The translations under genes and the position numbers were made by a program. A DNA stretch of 64,000 nucleotides from Bacteroides acidifaciens (GTDB lineage: Bacteria; Bacteroidota; Bacteroidia; Bacteroidales; Bacteroidaceae). The DNA is taken from contig NZ_CAEUHO010000001.1 in assembly GCF_903181435.1 (NCBI RefSeq), positions 2,294,001-2,358,000 on the forward strand, written 5' to 3'. The notes under the pieces were generated by a model. The model was not told the origin of the DNA. It made no database searches and saw only the letters and a program-made list of their open reading frames with translations. Of the stretch, positions 26,975 through 35,908 are shown piece after piece; the stretch's first letter is position 1; each line of letters starts with the position of its first letter.

Positions 26975-28696
26975 ATGGAAGCAGTGAAAGGAATCCCGTA
27001 CGGCATGTCCAATTTTACGGATGTAATAGAGCAGAATCGTTATTATGTAGATAAAACGATGTACATTCCTATGTTGGAAGATCAAGCAAACTATTTGATT
27101 TTTATCCGTCCGCGCCGTTTCGGAAAGAGTTTGCTCTTAAGTATGCTGCGTGCCTACTACGACCTTTCATCAAAGGATAAATTTCAGCAACTATTCGGCA
27201 ATCTTTGGATTGGGCAACAGCCCACTCCTTTGCAGGGAACTTATCAAATGCTCTATCTTGACTTCTCCAAAATAGGGGGAAATATAGACGAACTGCCGCA
27301 AAGGTTCGATGCTTATAGTGCAGTGCAACTTGACGGTTTCCTAAACCGATACCGGGAGTATTACACAGACGAATTTATATCCCGCTTCAGTTCTGCCGAA
27401 AAGGGCATTGACAAACTGCATATATTAGATGATGAGGCACGCCGTTTGGGTTATCCTCTATACCTTATTATTGATGAATACGACAACTTTACCAATGTTG
27501 TACTCAATGAACTGGGGAATAAAATTTATCATGACATCACTCATGCCAGTGGATTCTACCGGGATGCCTTCAAGAATTATAAAGGCATGTTCGACCGTAT
27601 CTTTATGATAGGCGTAAGTCCCGTCACTTTGGACGATTTGACAAGCGGATTCAATATCGGATGGAATATCAGTACCAATCCGTTATTCAATCAGATGCTA
27701 GGTTTTTCGGAAGAAGATGTACGTACTATGTTCCGCTATTATCAGGAAGCCGGACAATTGGATGGCAACATCGAAGAAATGATTCTGGAGATGAAGCCGT
27801 GGTACGACAATTACTGCTTTGCAGAAGACAGTCTGGGACGAGACCCGAAAATGTTCAATTGTGATATGGTGCTTTATTATCTCCGTAACCGGAGCCAATT
27901 GGGTCATTCTCCCAAGCAAATGATAGACCCCAACACCCGCACGGATTACAGTAAAATGAAAAAGCTTATCCAACTCGACCGCCTTGATGGAGATCGTAAA
28001 GGGGTGCTCAGGCGCATTGTCGAAGAGGGACAAATACTGACTGAGTTGTTCAACTCCTTCTCTGCCAACCAAATCACGAAACCGGAAATATTCCCCAGTC
28101 TGCTTTTCTATTACGGAATGCTGACTATCATCGGTAAACGTGGTGACCGTACCCTGTTAGGTATTCCGAATAACAATGTCCGCAAACAGTATTATGAATA
28201 TCTACTGGAAGAATATCAATCTAAAAATGAGATAAATTTCAATCACTTGAAAGACCTTTATGATGATATGGCTTTCGACGGTCGGTGGCAACCGGCATTG
28301 GAATTCATCGCCAAAGCATATAAAGAGAATTCTTCCGTACGTAGCAATATCGAAGGCGAGCGTAATATACAAGGCTTTCTCACTGCCTATCTTAGCATAA
28401 ATTCCTATTACCTGACTGCACCGGAAATAGAGTTAAGCCACGGTTTCTGCGACATGTTCCTCATGCCCGATTTACAACGCTATCCCGAAGTGAATCATAG
28501 CTACATTCTTGAATTAAAATACCTGCCGAAAGATAAATTTGAAGCACAAGCTGCGGAACAATGGGAAGCGGCTGTCAATCAGATTCATAATTATACGGCA
28601 GATTCGAAAGTGCGCCAATTATGCCAACACACGCAACTCCATTGCATCGTTATGCAATTCTGCGGATGGGAATTGGTACGAATAGAAGAAGTATAA
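26975..28696 (+). CDS. AAA-ATPase-like / PD-(D/E)XK nuclease-superfamily protein (second copy)
   Basis: A 573-aa protein with the same architecture as the gene at 7664-9223 but clearly diverged. It starts MEAVKGIPYGMSNFTDVIEQ; the P-loop-like RPRRFGKSLLLS is near residue 46, and YPLYLIIDEYDNF is the Walker B-like segment. The C-terminal part has ELSHGFCDMFLMPDL and SYILELKYL, giving the D...ExK nuclease signature. Function unknown. It lies directly downstream of more than 600 bp of repeat-rich, gene-free DNA. Confidence 0.85.
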   Translation: MEAVKGIPYGMSNFTDVIEQNRYYVDKTMYIPMLEDQANYLIFIRPRRFGKSLLLSMLRAYYDLSSKDKFQQLFGNLWIGQQPTPLQGTYQMLYLDFSKIGGNIDELPQRFDAYSAVQLDGFLNRYREYYTDEFISRFSSAEKGIDKLHILDDEARRLGYPLYLIIDEYDNFTNVVLNELGNKIYHDITHASGFYRDAFKNYKGMFDRIFMIGVSPVTLDDLTSGFNIGWNISTNPLFNQMLGFSEEDVRTMFRYYQEAGQLDGNIEEMILEMKPWYDNYCFAEDSLGRDPKMFNCDMVLYYLRNRSQLGHSPKQMIDPNTRTDYSKMKKLIQLDRLDGDRKGVLRRIVEEGQILTELFNSFSANQITKPEIFPSLLFYYGMLTIIGKRGDRTLLGIPNNNVRKQYYEYLLEEYQSKNEINFNHLKDLYDDMAFDGRWQPALEFIAKAYKENSSVRSNIEGERNIQGFLTAYLSINSYYLTAPEIELSHGFCDMFLMPDLQRYPEVNHSYILELKYLPKDKFEAQAAEQWEAAVNQIHNYTADSKVRQLCQHTQLHCIVMQFCGWELVRIEEV

Positions 28697-28699
28697 CGA

Positions 28700-29785
28700 C
28701 TACAATAGTTTTTCCGCCAAAGTGCGGCATTCGACACGGTTGATTTTACCATTCCCCGTTTGAGGAATTAAATCCACCATCCGAATGTATTTAGGACGAT
28801 GATAAGGTGACAGTATCTCCTGCACCTTATTTTTCAGTTCTTCCATATCCAATTCACCTTCGAACAATAAACTCACCGCCTGCCCCAAACGAGGGTCCGG
28901 AACCGAAGTGATGACAAACGGCACAGGGATAAACGGACGAAGCAACTTCTCCACCTCTTCCGCCTGTATCTTGATTCCTCCACTATTAATGACATTATCT
29001 TTACGTCCCAAGATGATGAAACTTCCGTCGGGATAGATACGGGCAATATCATTAGTTTGCAAAATATCATCGCAGACCAAAGGGGCTTTAATGACTAACG
29101 TATTTTCGGGAGACAAGGACAGTTCGACTGAAGAAAAAGGATAATAATGGTCGGACGCAGAATTTCCGTTCAGGCGACGCAGGGCAATATGGGATAATGT
29201 TTCTGTCATGCCGTAAGTGGAATAGGCAGCTATCGGGAGAGACTTTATTTCTGCTTCCAAAGCCTCATCTACTGCTCCGCCACCTATAATCAGAATCTCC
29301 GTTTGCTTCAACTGTTCTTTTTCTTCGCGAGTATGAAGCGTATTATAAACCTGCAAAGGAACCATTGCCGCAAATTTCAGCGGTACGCTTATATCAGAGA
29401 GAGGATGACCGGAAGCAGGACGCACTATCAGATTCAACCCTGCGACCAGAGAACGCACCACTACCATCATGGCTCCGATATAGCGGAGATTCATACATAA
29501 CAAAGCGGTATCTCCCGCTTGCAGATTCAGAAATTCGCAAGTCAGGCGTGCGCTTTGCATCATTTGGTCTTTGCGTGCAATCAGCTCTTTCGGCGCACCT
29601 GTGGAGCCCGAAGTATGAACGGTAATGACCGGAGAATCATTGAACCACTCGTTCAGGAAAAGATATAAATCCCATATCACAGAAGGATAGTTTTCCGCTC
29701 CTTCTGCTACAAAACGGGCTATATCATCAGAAGTATATTCTTTTCCTTCCAATAGCAAACGTTGCTGTTTTCGGTCGAATATCAT
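28700..29785 (-). CDS. menE: o-Succinylbenzoate-CoA ligase
   Basis: ANL-family acyl-CoA synthetase, 361 aa, short as in other Bacteroidetes. The AMP-binding P-loop HTSGSTGAPKEL is near residue 58; YGMTETLSHIA and, at the C-terminus, the catalytic-lysine region GNGKINRVE are present. It activates o-succinylbenzoate to its CoA ester in menaquinone synthesis. It is the last gene of the men operon, 9 bp after menC, and its stop is 3 bp from that of the convergent AAA-ATPase gene. Confidence 0.93.
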   Translation of the reverse strand: MIFDRKQQRLLLEGKEYTSDDIARFVAEGAENYPSVIWDLYLFLNEWFNDSPVITVHTSGSTGAPKELIARKDQMMQSARLTCEFLNLQAGDTALLCMNLRYIGAMMVVVRSLVAGLNLIVRPASGHPLSDISVPLKFAAMVPLQVYNTLHTREEKEQLKQTEILIIGGGAVDEALEAEIKSLPIAAYSTYGMTETLSHIALRRLNGNSASDHYYPFSSVELSLSPENTLVIKAPLVCDDILQTNDIARIYPDGSFIILGRKDNVINSGGIKIQAEEVEKLLRPFIPVPFVITSVPDPRLGQAVSLLFEGELDMEELKNKVQEILSPYHRPKYIRMVDLIPQTGNGKINRVECRTLAEKLL

Positions 29786-29794
29786 CGGATATTA

Positions 29795-30829
29795 TTAAAT
29801 TGCGTCATTACAAAACCACAAGCAGTCTTTTCTTATTTCAAGGGGCATTTCTACGTTGTCCGTAAAAAGTTGCCCTGTTCCCAAGCCTTGAGGCAACGGA
29901 TTGTTGAAAGTGGCACACCATTGGGCGATGGCATTCAGACCGATATTTGACTCCAGGGCAGAAGTAATCCACCAGCCGATATGCCGTTTTTCCGCTTCGG
30001 TAATCCATTCGTTTCCCCCGCATACTCCACCATGAAGAGAAGGTTTGAGAATTATATATTGCGGACGGATGGCTGAAAGTAACTTTTGTTTTTCTTCCAA
30101 AATGTTACATCCTATCAGTTCTTCATCCAAAGCTATCGGCAACGGAGATTCGGAAGTGAGACGTGCCATTTCTTCCCATTGTCCGGCACGGATAGGTTGT
30201 TCGATAGAATGTAAATCGAGTTCGGACAGGCGTTTCAGTTTATCCATTGCATCAGCCGGAGAGAAAGCGCCGTTGGCGTCTACACGCAGTTCAATTTCTT
30301 TAGAAGAAAAGTGGGCGCGGATATGGCGGAGCAATGCCAGTTCCTCTTCAAAGTTGATAGCACCAATCTTTAGTTTGATACAACGGAATCCGGTTTCCAT
30401 TTTCTTTTCTATCTGGGAAAGCATCTTATCAAAATCTCCCATCCAGATAAGTCCGTTTATCGGAATCCCCGCTTCTCCGCGTGAGAAAGCCGTATCACAT
30501 AACGCCCAACTTCCCGCAAAGAAATGGCGGATGGCTGTCTCCAAGCCAAACAGGATAGAGGGATAGTCAGATAAAGAATCGACATCCAGTATTCCCTGCC
30601 GTTCTTCCACACGGCGACAGGCTTTAGCCAATATATCCTCGTAATCGGGAAGGTCGTCACAGCTCAATGCAGGCAAAGGAGCGCACTCTCCTATCCCCAC
30701 CCTGCCCGGAAAGTCGGGAGAAGTCAGATGAAGATACCAGACCTTTCGTGTCGTATATGTGCCTCGGGAAGTCCCTGCCGGTTGCTTGAAATGAAGCAAC
30801 CGGGGGATAATTTCTATCTTGCAGTCCAT
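29795..30829 (-). CDS. menC: o-Succinylbenzoate synthase
   Basis: Enolase-superfamily enzyme, 344 aa, which dehydrates SHCHC to o-succinylbenzoate. The expected residues are visible: the first lysine in CIKLKIG, the metal ligands D in RVDANGAF, E in SIEQPI and D in IALDEEL, and the second lysine in YIILKPS. It follows menB after a 54-bp spacer made of short tandem repeats. Confidence 0.93.
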   Translation of the reverse strand: MDCKIEIIPRLLHFKQPAGTSRGTYTTRKVWYLHLTSPDFPGRVGIGECAPLPALSCDDLPDYEDILAKACRRVEERQGILDVDSLSDYPSILFGLETAIRHFFAGSWALCDTAFSRGEAGIPINGLIWMGDFDKMLSQIEKKMETGFRCIKLKIGAINFEEELALLRHIRAHFSSKEIELRVDANGAFSPADAMDKLKRLSELDLHSIEQPIRAGQWEEMARLTSESPLPIALDEELIGCNILEEKQKLLSAIRPQYIILKPSLHGGVCGGNEWITEAEKRHIGWWITSALESNIGLNAIAQWCATFNNPLPQGLGTGQLFTDNVEMPLEIRKDCLWFCNDAI

Positions 30830-30896
30830 TTATTAAAAGGGAACTTGTTATTAAAAGGAACTTGTTATTAAGAGAACTTGAGATTAAGGGAATTTG
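30830..30896. repeat. Tandem 16-18-bp repeats between menB and menC
   Basis: TTATTAAAAGGGAACTTG (30830-30847), a 17-bp variant (30848-30864), a 16-bp variant (30865-30880) and a weaker fourth unit running into the end of menB form a small tandem array. Copy number could vary between strains. Confidence 0.7.
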
Positions 30897-31708
30897 GGAT
30901 ACTGTTTGAAGTTGGGTTTGCGTTTTTCCAAAAACGCATTCTTTCCTTCCTGAGCTTCATCCGTCAGATAATAAAGCAGCGTCGCGTCACCTGCCAGTTC
31001 CTGAATACCTGCCTGACCGTCTAGTTCGGCATTCAGTCCGGCTTTAATCATGCGCAAAGCCAACGGGCTGAGCTGCATCATTTCTTCCGCCCATTGCACA
31101 TATTCGTCTTCCAGTTGTTCTAGAGGGACTACTTTATTTACCAGTCCCATATCCAGCGCTTCCTGTGCATTGTATTTCCGGCAGAGGAACCAGATTTCAC
31201 GCGCTTTCTTCTGGCCTACCACACGTGCCAGGTAAGATGCGCCGAACCCGGCGTCAAAGCTACCTACACGAGGTCCTGTCTGACCGAAGATAGCATTTTC
31301 GGAAGCGATGGACAAGTCGCACACCACATGAAGTACGTGCCCGCCACCGATGGCAAATCCGTTCACGGCAGCAATCACTGGTTTCGGGATACTGCGGATT
31401 TGTTTTTGCACGTCCAGCACACTCAGACGGGGAACGCCGTCTTTGCCGATATAACCGCCACGCCCTTTCACGTTCTGGTCACCGCCCGAACAGAAGGCTT
31501 TATCTCCGGCTCCGGTGATGACAATCACGTCAATATCCGCTTCTTCGCGGCAAATGCGCAATGCGTCACTCATTTCGGCAGTAGTAGTCGGGGTGAATGC
31601 ATTCCGATAACGTTCACGGTTGATGGTGATACGGGCAATGCCATTATAGTAATCAAAGAGAATATCGTCGTATTCTCTGATGGTTGTCCACTCTCTTTGT
31701 GTTGACAT
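30884..31708 (-). CDS. menB: 1,4-Dihydroxy-2-naphthoyl-CoA synthase
   Basis: Crotonase-fold enzyme, 274 aa. [33 protein letters not shown] and [18 protein letters not shown] are hallmark MenB segments. It closes the second ring of menaquinone from o-succinylbenzoyl-CoA. It starts 3 bp after menD. Confidence 0.96.
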   Translation of the reverse strand: MSTQREWTTIREYDDILFDYYNGIARITINRERYRNAFTPTTTAEMSDALRICREEADIDVIVITGAGDKAFCSGGDQNVKGRGGYIGKDGVPRLSVLDVQKQIRSIPKPVIAAVNGFAIGGGHVLHVVCDLSIASENAIFGQTGPRVGSFDAGFGASYLARVVGQKKAREIWFLCRKYNAQEALDMGLVNKVVPLEQLEDEYVQWAEEMMQLSPLALRMIKAGLNAELDGQAGIQELAGDATLLYYLTDEAQEGKNAFLEKRKPNFKQYPKFP

Positions 31709-31711
31709 AAT

Positions 31712-33379
31712 CTATTTTTGTTTTAATTGGTGATAATAATTTTTCAGCATTCGTGCGTCTTTGTTCTTGTTGGTGAACACTTCCAATAAGACAGGGCGTT
31801 CCTTCGCTTCCGGTTGAGTGAAAATCTGCATGGTTTCAGCCAGTTCTTCGTCATTCTCCGCTTGCAGATAAAGGAATCCCCGTTCTTCCGCCCAACCTTT
31901 GGCAGACGTTTTATGAACGGCCGCGATAAATTTGTGCGAAGTGCCCGACATATCCAGTCCAGGCAAGGTATGGAAAATCTCCCCGCCACCGTTATTCAAC
32001 AAAAGAATACGCAGGTTGGGACGGACATTCACATTCCACAACGCATTCATGTCGTAGAAGAAACTCAAATCCCCGATGGCTATAAAATTCAGCTTATCGG
32101 AAGCCGCCGCATAGCCGACAGCCGTAGAAAGCGAACCTTCAATGCCACTCGTCCCCCGGTTGCAGCAGACTTCAATCGTAGAGGGAATGGCATATAACTG
32201 GGCATAACGGACGACCGAACTATTCGCCAGATGCAAGGCGCATGATTCCGGCAAGGACTTTATCAATGCACCGACAGCCGCCATCTCCGAATAGGCAAAT
32301 CCCGGTTCGGGGATGATTTTGCAATAATTCTCCCACACACGGGGGTATTCAGGAGTACGGTTGTCGAGCAGGCTAGCTATCTTTTCCAAGAATTCGAACG
32401 GGTCCATTTCAATCACGGTAGTCAATGCACCGTAGAGGTCGACCACTTCACCGTCCGGCGATACGTGCCAATGTTCTTTGGGCGGATGCTGGCGAAGGAA
32501 CTTCTTCAATCGTTTGGAGACAACGTGCCCGCCATAAGTAATCAGCAGTTCGGGAGACATCTGGTCTATTTTCTCTTCGGGCATGGCATAGAGTGCCGCG
32601 TCGAAGTTCTTCACCGGGATACCGGGAACAGTCTGATTGCCGATATGCTCCGTCAGCCAGGCAAAGTGCTTATATAATAATTTGGTATATCTCTTTTCAA
32701 ACAGATAGATAAGGTTCATCTGACCGACAATAATCATCCGTTTCTGATATTTGTTCATGCGGTCGATGAGGTCGTTGTAATCACGGTCGTAGACGTTCAA
32801 GCCTTGATAACGCGTGATGACACGTACTTCGGGCAGGACATCCGTCGTAAACTGGAACAACGGTTCGGAAATAGGGACATTGATATGAACCGGCCCCTTT
32901 CCGTGATGGTTCATCTCCAGCAGGGCTTCATTTATCAGGCGGTTGCAGTACCATTCATCTTCATCCGTGTGAATCTCCGGAAGATTGACCGACTTCTTGA
33001 CCAGAGACTGGAATACACCCGGTTGCGGAAGTGTCTGCCCGTCCATTTGCCCTATCCAGGCTGCGGGGCGGTCGGCAGAAATGACAACCAGAGGAACATT
33101 CTGATAGAAGGCTTCTGCCACAGCCGGATGGAGATTCAATAATGCCGTTCCGGAAGTGCAGCAGATTGCGGCAGGCTTGCCACCATTCAACGTAAGCCCG
33201 ATGGCGAAATACCCCGCACTCCTTTCGTCTGTCACTGCATAACAGGTAAAATCAGGATGGTTGGACAAGGTATGCACGATAGGTATGTTACGGCTGCCCG
33301 GACACAATACTATTTTAGTAATCCCGTGCGCCTGAAGCAACGCAACCAGTTGGAGTATGTTCTTCTTATCTGTGTACAT
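31712..33379 (-). CDS. menD: SEPHCHC synthase (MenD)
   Basis: Thiamine-diphosphate enzyme, 555 aa, adding 2-oxoglutarate to isochorismate. The N-terminal [10 protein letters not shown] segment and the C-terminal ThDP/Mg site [14 protein letters not shown]...LLLNNGGG are present. It lies in the men operon 27 bp after menF. Confidence 0.96.
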   Translation of the reverse strand: MYTDKKNILQLVALLQAHGITKIVLCPGSRNIPIVHTLSNHPDFTCYAVTDERSAGYFAIGLTLNGGKPAAICCTSGTALLNLHPAVAEAFYQNVPLVVISADRPAAWIGQMDGQTLPQPGVFQSLVKKSVNLPEIHTDEDEWYCNRLINEALLEMNHHGKGPVHINVPISEPLFQFTTDVLPEVRVITRYQGLNVYDRDYNDLIDRMNKYQKRMIIVGQMNLIYLFEKRYTKLLYKHFAWLTEHIGNQTVPGIPVKNFDAALYAMPEEKIDQMSPELLITYGGHVVSKRLKKFLRQHPPKEHWHVSPDGEVVDLYGALTTVIEMDPFEFLEKIASLLDNRTPEYPRVWENYCKIIPEPGFAYSEMAAVGALIKSLPESCALHLANSSVVRYAQLYAIPSTIEVCCNRGTSGIEGSLSTAVGYAAASDKLNFIAIGDLSFFYDMNALWNVNVRPNLRILLLNNGGGEIFHTLPGLDMSGTSHKFIAAVHKTSAKGWAEERGFLYLQAENDEELAETMQIFTQPEAKERPVLLEVFTNKNKDARMLKNYYHQLKQK

Positions 33380-33406
33380 GATGGTTAGTGGTTAGTGAAT
33401 TAGTGA

Positions 33407-34504
33407 TTAATAAGCTATCAGCCGTTTCATGGTCTGCAACTTCTTTTCCGTTTCCAGCCATTCGTCGTCCAGTTCCGAAGAAGCCAGTAATCCGCCTCCG
33501 GCATAAAGGGTCAGTTGTTCGTCCTCGATATGCATACAGCGCAGGTTCACATACAAATCCGTCCTTCCGTCGGGGTCGAGCCATCCGATAAAGCCGGAAT
33601 AGTAACGGCGGTCGTAACCTTCGTTTTCCAATATGAATTGATAGGCTTCTTCCTTGGGAAGCCCGCATACGGCAGGCGTCGGGTGCAGAACTTTCAGAAG
33701 ATTTCCCAAATCCTTATTATCTTTCAAGGAGAAATGAAAATCGGTTTTCAGATGCGACAATGCTCCGGCATAGGCAGGATAAGGCCCGTTCTCTGTAGAA
33801 CGTATGCCTAATGAAAGAAGTTGCCGACGGATATAGGATGCTACATAATCCTGCTCTTTCCGGTTCTTCTCATCCCACACTTGCGGTAATTTGCCGTCCT
33901 GCAAAGGTTGCGTTCCGGCCAGTGCGACGGTGTTCCATCCATCTTTTTCTCCCGACAGGATGATTTCGGGCGTGCTACCTAGCCAGATACCCGTCTGAGG
34001 GGTATAGCATAGGTATATATAAGAATGGATATACCGTTTGCAAGCCGCACGGAACACTGATGAGGGAGAGAAATCCGGCATCTGACCGATAACGAGTTCG
34101 CGGGATAGCACTAATTTGTCAAAAGTCTCGTCGCGTAAGGCATTTATGAACGTGTGAAAGCACGCGGCATACTTATCCGTACAAGTATTCAGAAAAGTTT
34201 CCTGCCTTTGCGTTTGCCCGGCTTTCTCCTGTTCGCCGTCCGTATCCACGTCCGTCGGCAAAGGCTGTCCCGATTGGTCTGACTGTATCAGCACAATCGG
34301 GCATGTCTCGCTCACCCGAAACGGGGCGATGACAAATCCTCGCTGCCCGTTCAGGTCTTTGAGGTCATAGATTAAACGGACAGTTCCCCCGGTCTGTAAG
34401 AGGCGGGGGACTTTCTCTCCGGGAATACGGTAAACAGCAAACGGTTGCTTTTGCCGGATGAATGTATCAATAACTGTCAGATTACTTATTTCTTCGTCAA
34501 TCAT
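33407..34504 (-). CDS. menF: Isochorismate synthase
   Basis: Chorismate-binding enzyme, about 365 aa from the ATG at 34504 (MIDEEISNLTVIDTF), which converts chorismate to isochorismate. HPTPAVCGLPKEEAY and YDRRYYSGFIGW are the conserved C-terminal active-site segments. The 34504 start is chosen because it overlaps the upstream stop as ATGA (4 bp), a translational-coupling junction; the longer frame would begin deep inside the upstream gene. Confidence 0.93.
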   Translation of the reverse strand: MIDEEISNLTVIDTFIRQKQPFAVYRIPGEKVPRLLQTGGTVRLIYDLKDLNGQRGFVIAPFRVSETCPIVLIQSDQSGQPLPTDVDTDGEQEKAGQTQRQETFLNTCTDKYAACFHTFINALRDETFDKLVLSRELVIGQMPDFSPSSVFRAACKRYIHSYIYLCYTPQTGIWLGSTPEIILSGEKDGWNTVALAGTQPLQDGKLPQVWDEKNRKEQDYVASYIRRQLLSLGIRSTENGPYPAYAGALSHLKTDFHFSLKDNKDLGNLLKVLHPTPAVCGLPKEEAYQFILENEGYDRRYYSGFIGWLDPDGRTDLYVNLRCMHIEDEQLTLYAGGGLLASSELDDEWLETEKKLQTMKRLIAY

Positions 34505-35733
34505 CTTTTTTTCATAACACTGTTGACTACCCGTACGGAAGACACCAGTTTGTTGGTTGAAGTAAAGACGTCTACATTCCATATGTGGGATGAACGTCCC
34601 TTATGTACAATGGTTGCTACTGCCCGCACGGTATCTCCTTCGTGGGCAGAAGAGATGTGGTTTCCGCTGACTTGCATTCCTACGACGATTTCGTCCGGCT
34701 GGCAAAGAATCATTGAACCCAGTCCGGCAACCGTCTCTGCCAACGCAAGGGTGGCTCCGCCATGCAGAATGCCGAAAGGCTGGCGCGTACGATGGTCTAC
34801 GGGCATCGTAGCCTCCACCCGCTCTTCGTCAGCATAGGTATATTGGATTCCCAAGTTTCCCATTAATGCGTGACGTGCCTGCGCATTCAACTGGTCAAGA
34901 GGGATTTCCGCTGCACGGACTTCGGCAAGAATCGCTTTCTCGACGGCAAGCGCTACTCCGTCTTCTTCGTTCGAAGTTGTCACATAGTCGGCACAAGCCT
35001 TCACCGAATCCTGAGAATGTCCCATGGCTACACCCAGTCCGGCCAATTGAAGCATGGTTACGTCACACACGCCGTCGCCGATGGCAATAACTTCTTCCCG
35101 CTTCACGTCCAACATTTCGAGCAGGGCGCCTAACGTATTCGCCTTGTCAATGGCACAGGGAACTACTTCGAGGAAGTACGGCTCGGAACGGAATACATCC
35201 AATGCCCCGTTCAGGCGTCTCTTCCAGTGTTCTTCCAAGCCGACAAGCGCTTCTTCGTCATCGCTGACAAGCATACACTTACAAGGGGCGAAATCAATGG
35301 CGGAAGAGAATTCGTCTTCGTGAATGAGTTGCAGATTATTCAGCCGGGCTTCTCTCCGGATGTGTTCGTTTTCGGGAGAGTCCGTGATAATCGTATTATC
35401 GTGATACGTGAATAAGGCGAAGCCGTTCTTGCGGGCTTTCTTTTCGAGGTAAGGCAGCATTTCGGGATTGATGCGGCGTTCGAACAGTATTTCTCCATTC
35501 TGCGCATTTATAATCTGGCAACCGTTATAAGAGAGGATATAACCGCCATAGTTTCCAAGTTCGAGTGATTTGGCAAGCGGCAACAAGCCGTAAGTGGGTC
35601 GGCCGGAGGCTAGGACAACACGCACGCCCATCTGCTGGATTTTCAGCAAAGCAGCCCGCGTACGTTTACTAATTTCTTTCGCATCATTAAGCAATGTTCC
35701 GTCTACATCCAAGACCAATAATTTATACTTCAT
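34501..35733 (-). CDS. HAD phosphatase - DHNA-CoA thioesterase fusion (MenI-type)
   Basis: A two-domain protein of about 410 aa from the ATG at 35733 (MKYKLLVLDVDGTLL). Residues 1 to about 265 form a Cof-type (HAD-IIB) hydrolase with D9 and D11 and a C-terminal GDGVCDVTML motif. Residues from about 280 form a hotdog thioesterase with FGILHGGATLALAET, the MenI/YdiI-type active site. Such fusions, for example BF1314 of B. fragilis and PG1653 of P. gingivalis, have been studied, and the thioesterase domain releases 1,4-dihydroxy-2-naphthoate from its CoA ester. The role of the HAD domain in the pathway is less clear. It is the first gene of the men operon. Confidence 0.9.
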   Translation of the reverse strand: MKYKLLVLDVDGTLLNDAKEISKRTRAALLKIQQMGVRVVLASGRPTYGLLPLAKSLELGNYGGYILSYNGCQIINAQNGEILFERRINPEMLPYLEKKARKNGFALFTYHDNTIITDSPENEHIRREARLNNLQLIHEDEFSSAIDFAPCKCMLVSDDEEALVGLEEHWKRRLNGALDVFRSEPYFLEVVPCAIDKANTLGALLEMLDVKREEVIAIGDGVCDVTMLQLAGLGVAMGHSQDSVKACADYVTTSNEEDGVALAVEKAILAEVRAAEIPLDQLNAQARHALMGNLGIQYTYADEERVEATMPVDHRTRQPFGILHGGATLALAETVAGLGSMILCQPDEIVVGMQVSGNHISSAHEGDTVRAVATIVHKGRSSHIWNVDVFTSTNKLVSSVRVVNSVMKKR

Positions 35734-35740
35734 GGCTACA

Positions 35741-35777
35741 CGATTTTGATTTAGATTACAAATATAAATCAAAATCG
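35741..35777. promoter_or_regulatory. 37-bp palindrome over the men operon promoter
   Basis: CGATTTTGATTT (35741-35752) is repeated in perfect inverse at 35766-35777 with 13 bp between. The minus-strand -7 box TATATTTG (35759-35766) sits at its centre, 8 bp before the start codon side of the palindrome. A regulator bound here would block the promoter directly. Confidence 0.65.
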
Positions 35778-35908
35778 TGGGAATCTCACACCGACAGGAG
35801 AAAGAATATGTTTTTTCTTTAATAGTACAAGCTTATATCAAACTGACGTTATTTAATTAACTTTATAGTAATAAACCGAAAAAGCCGAGAATTGTCTACT
35901 GGAAACTC

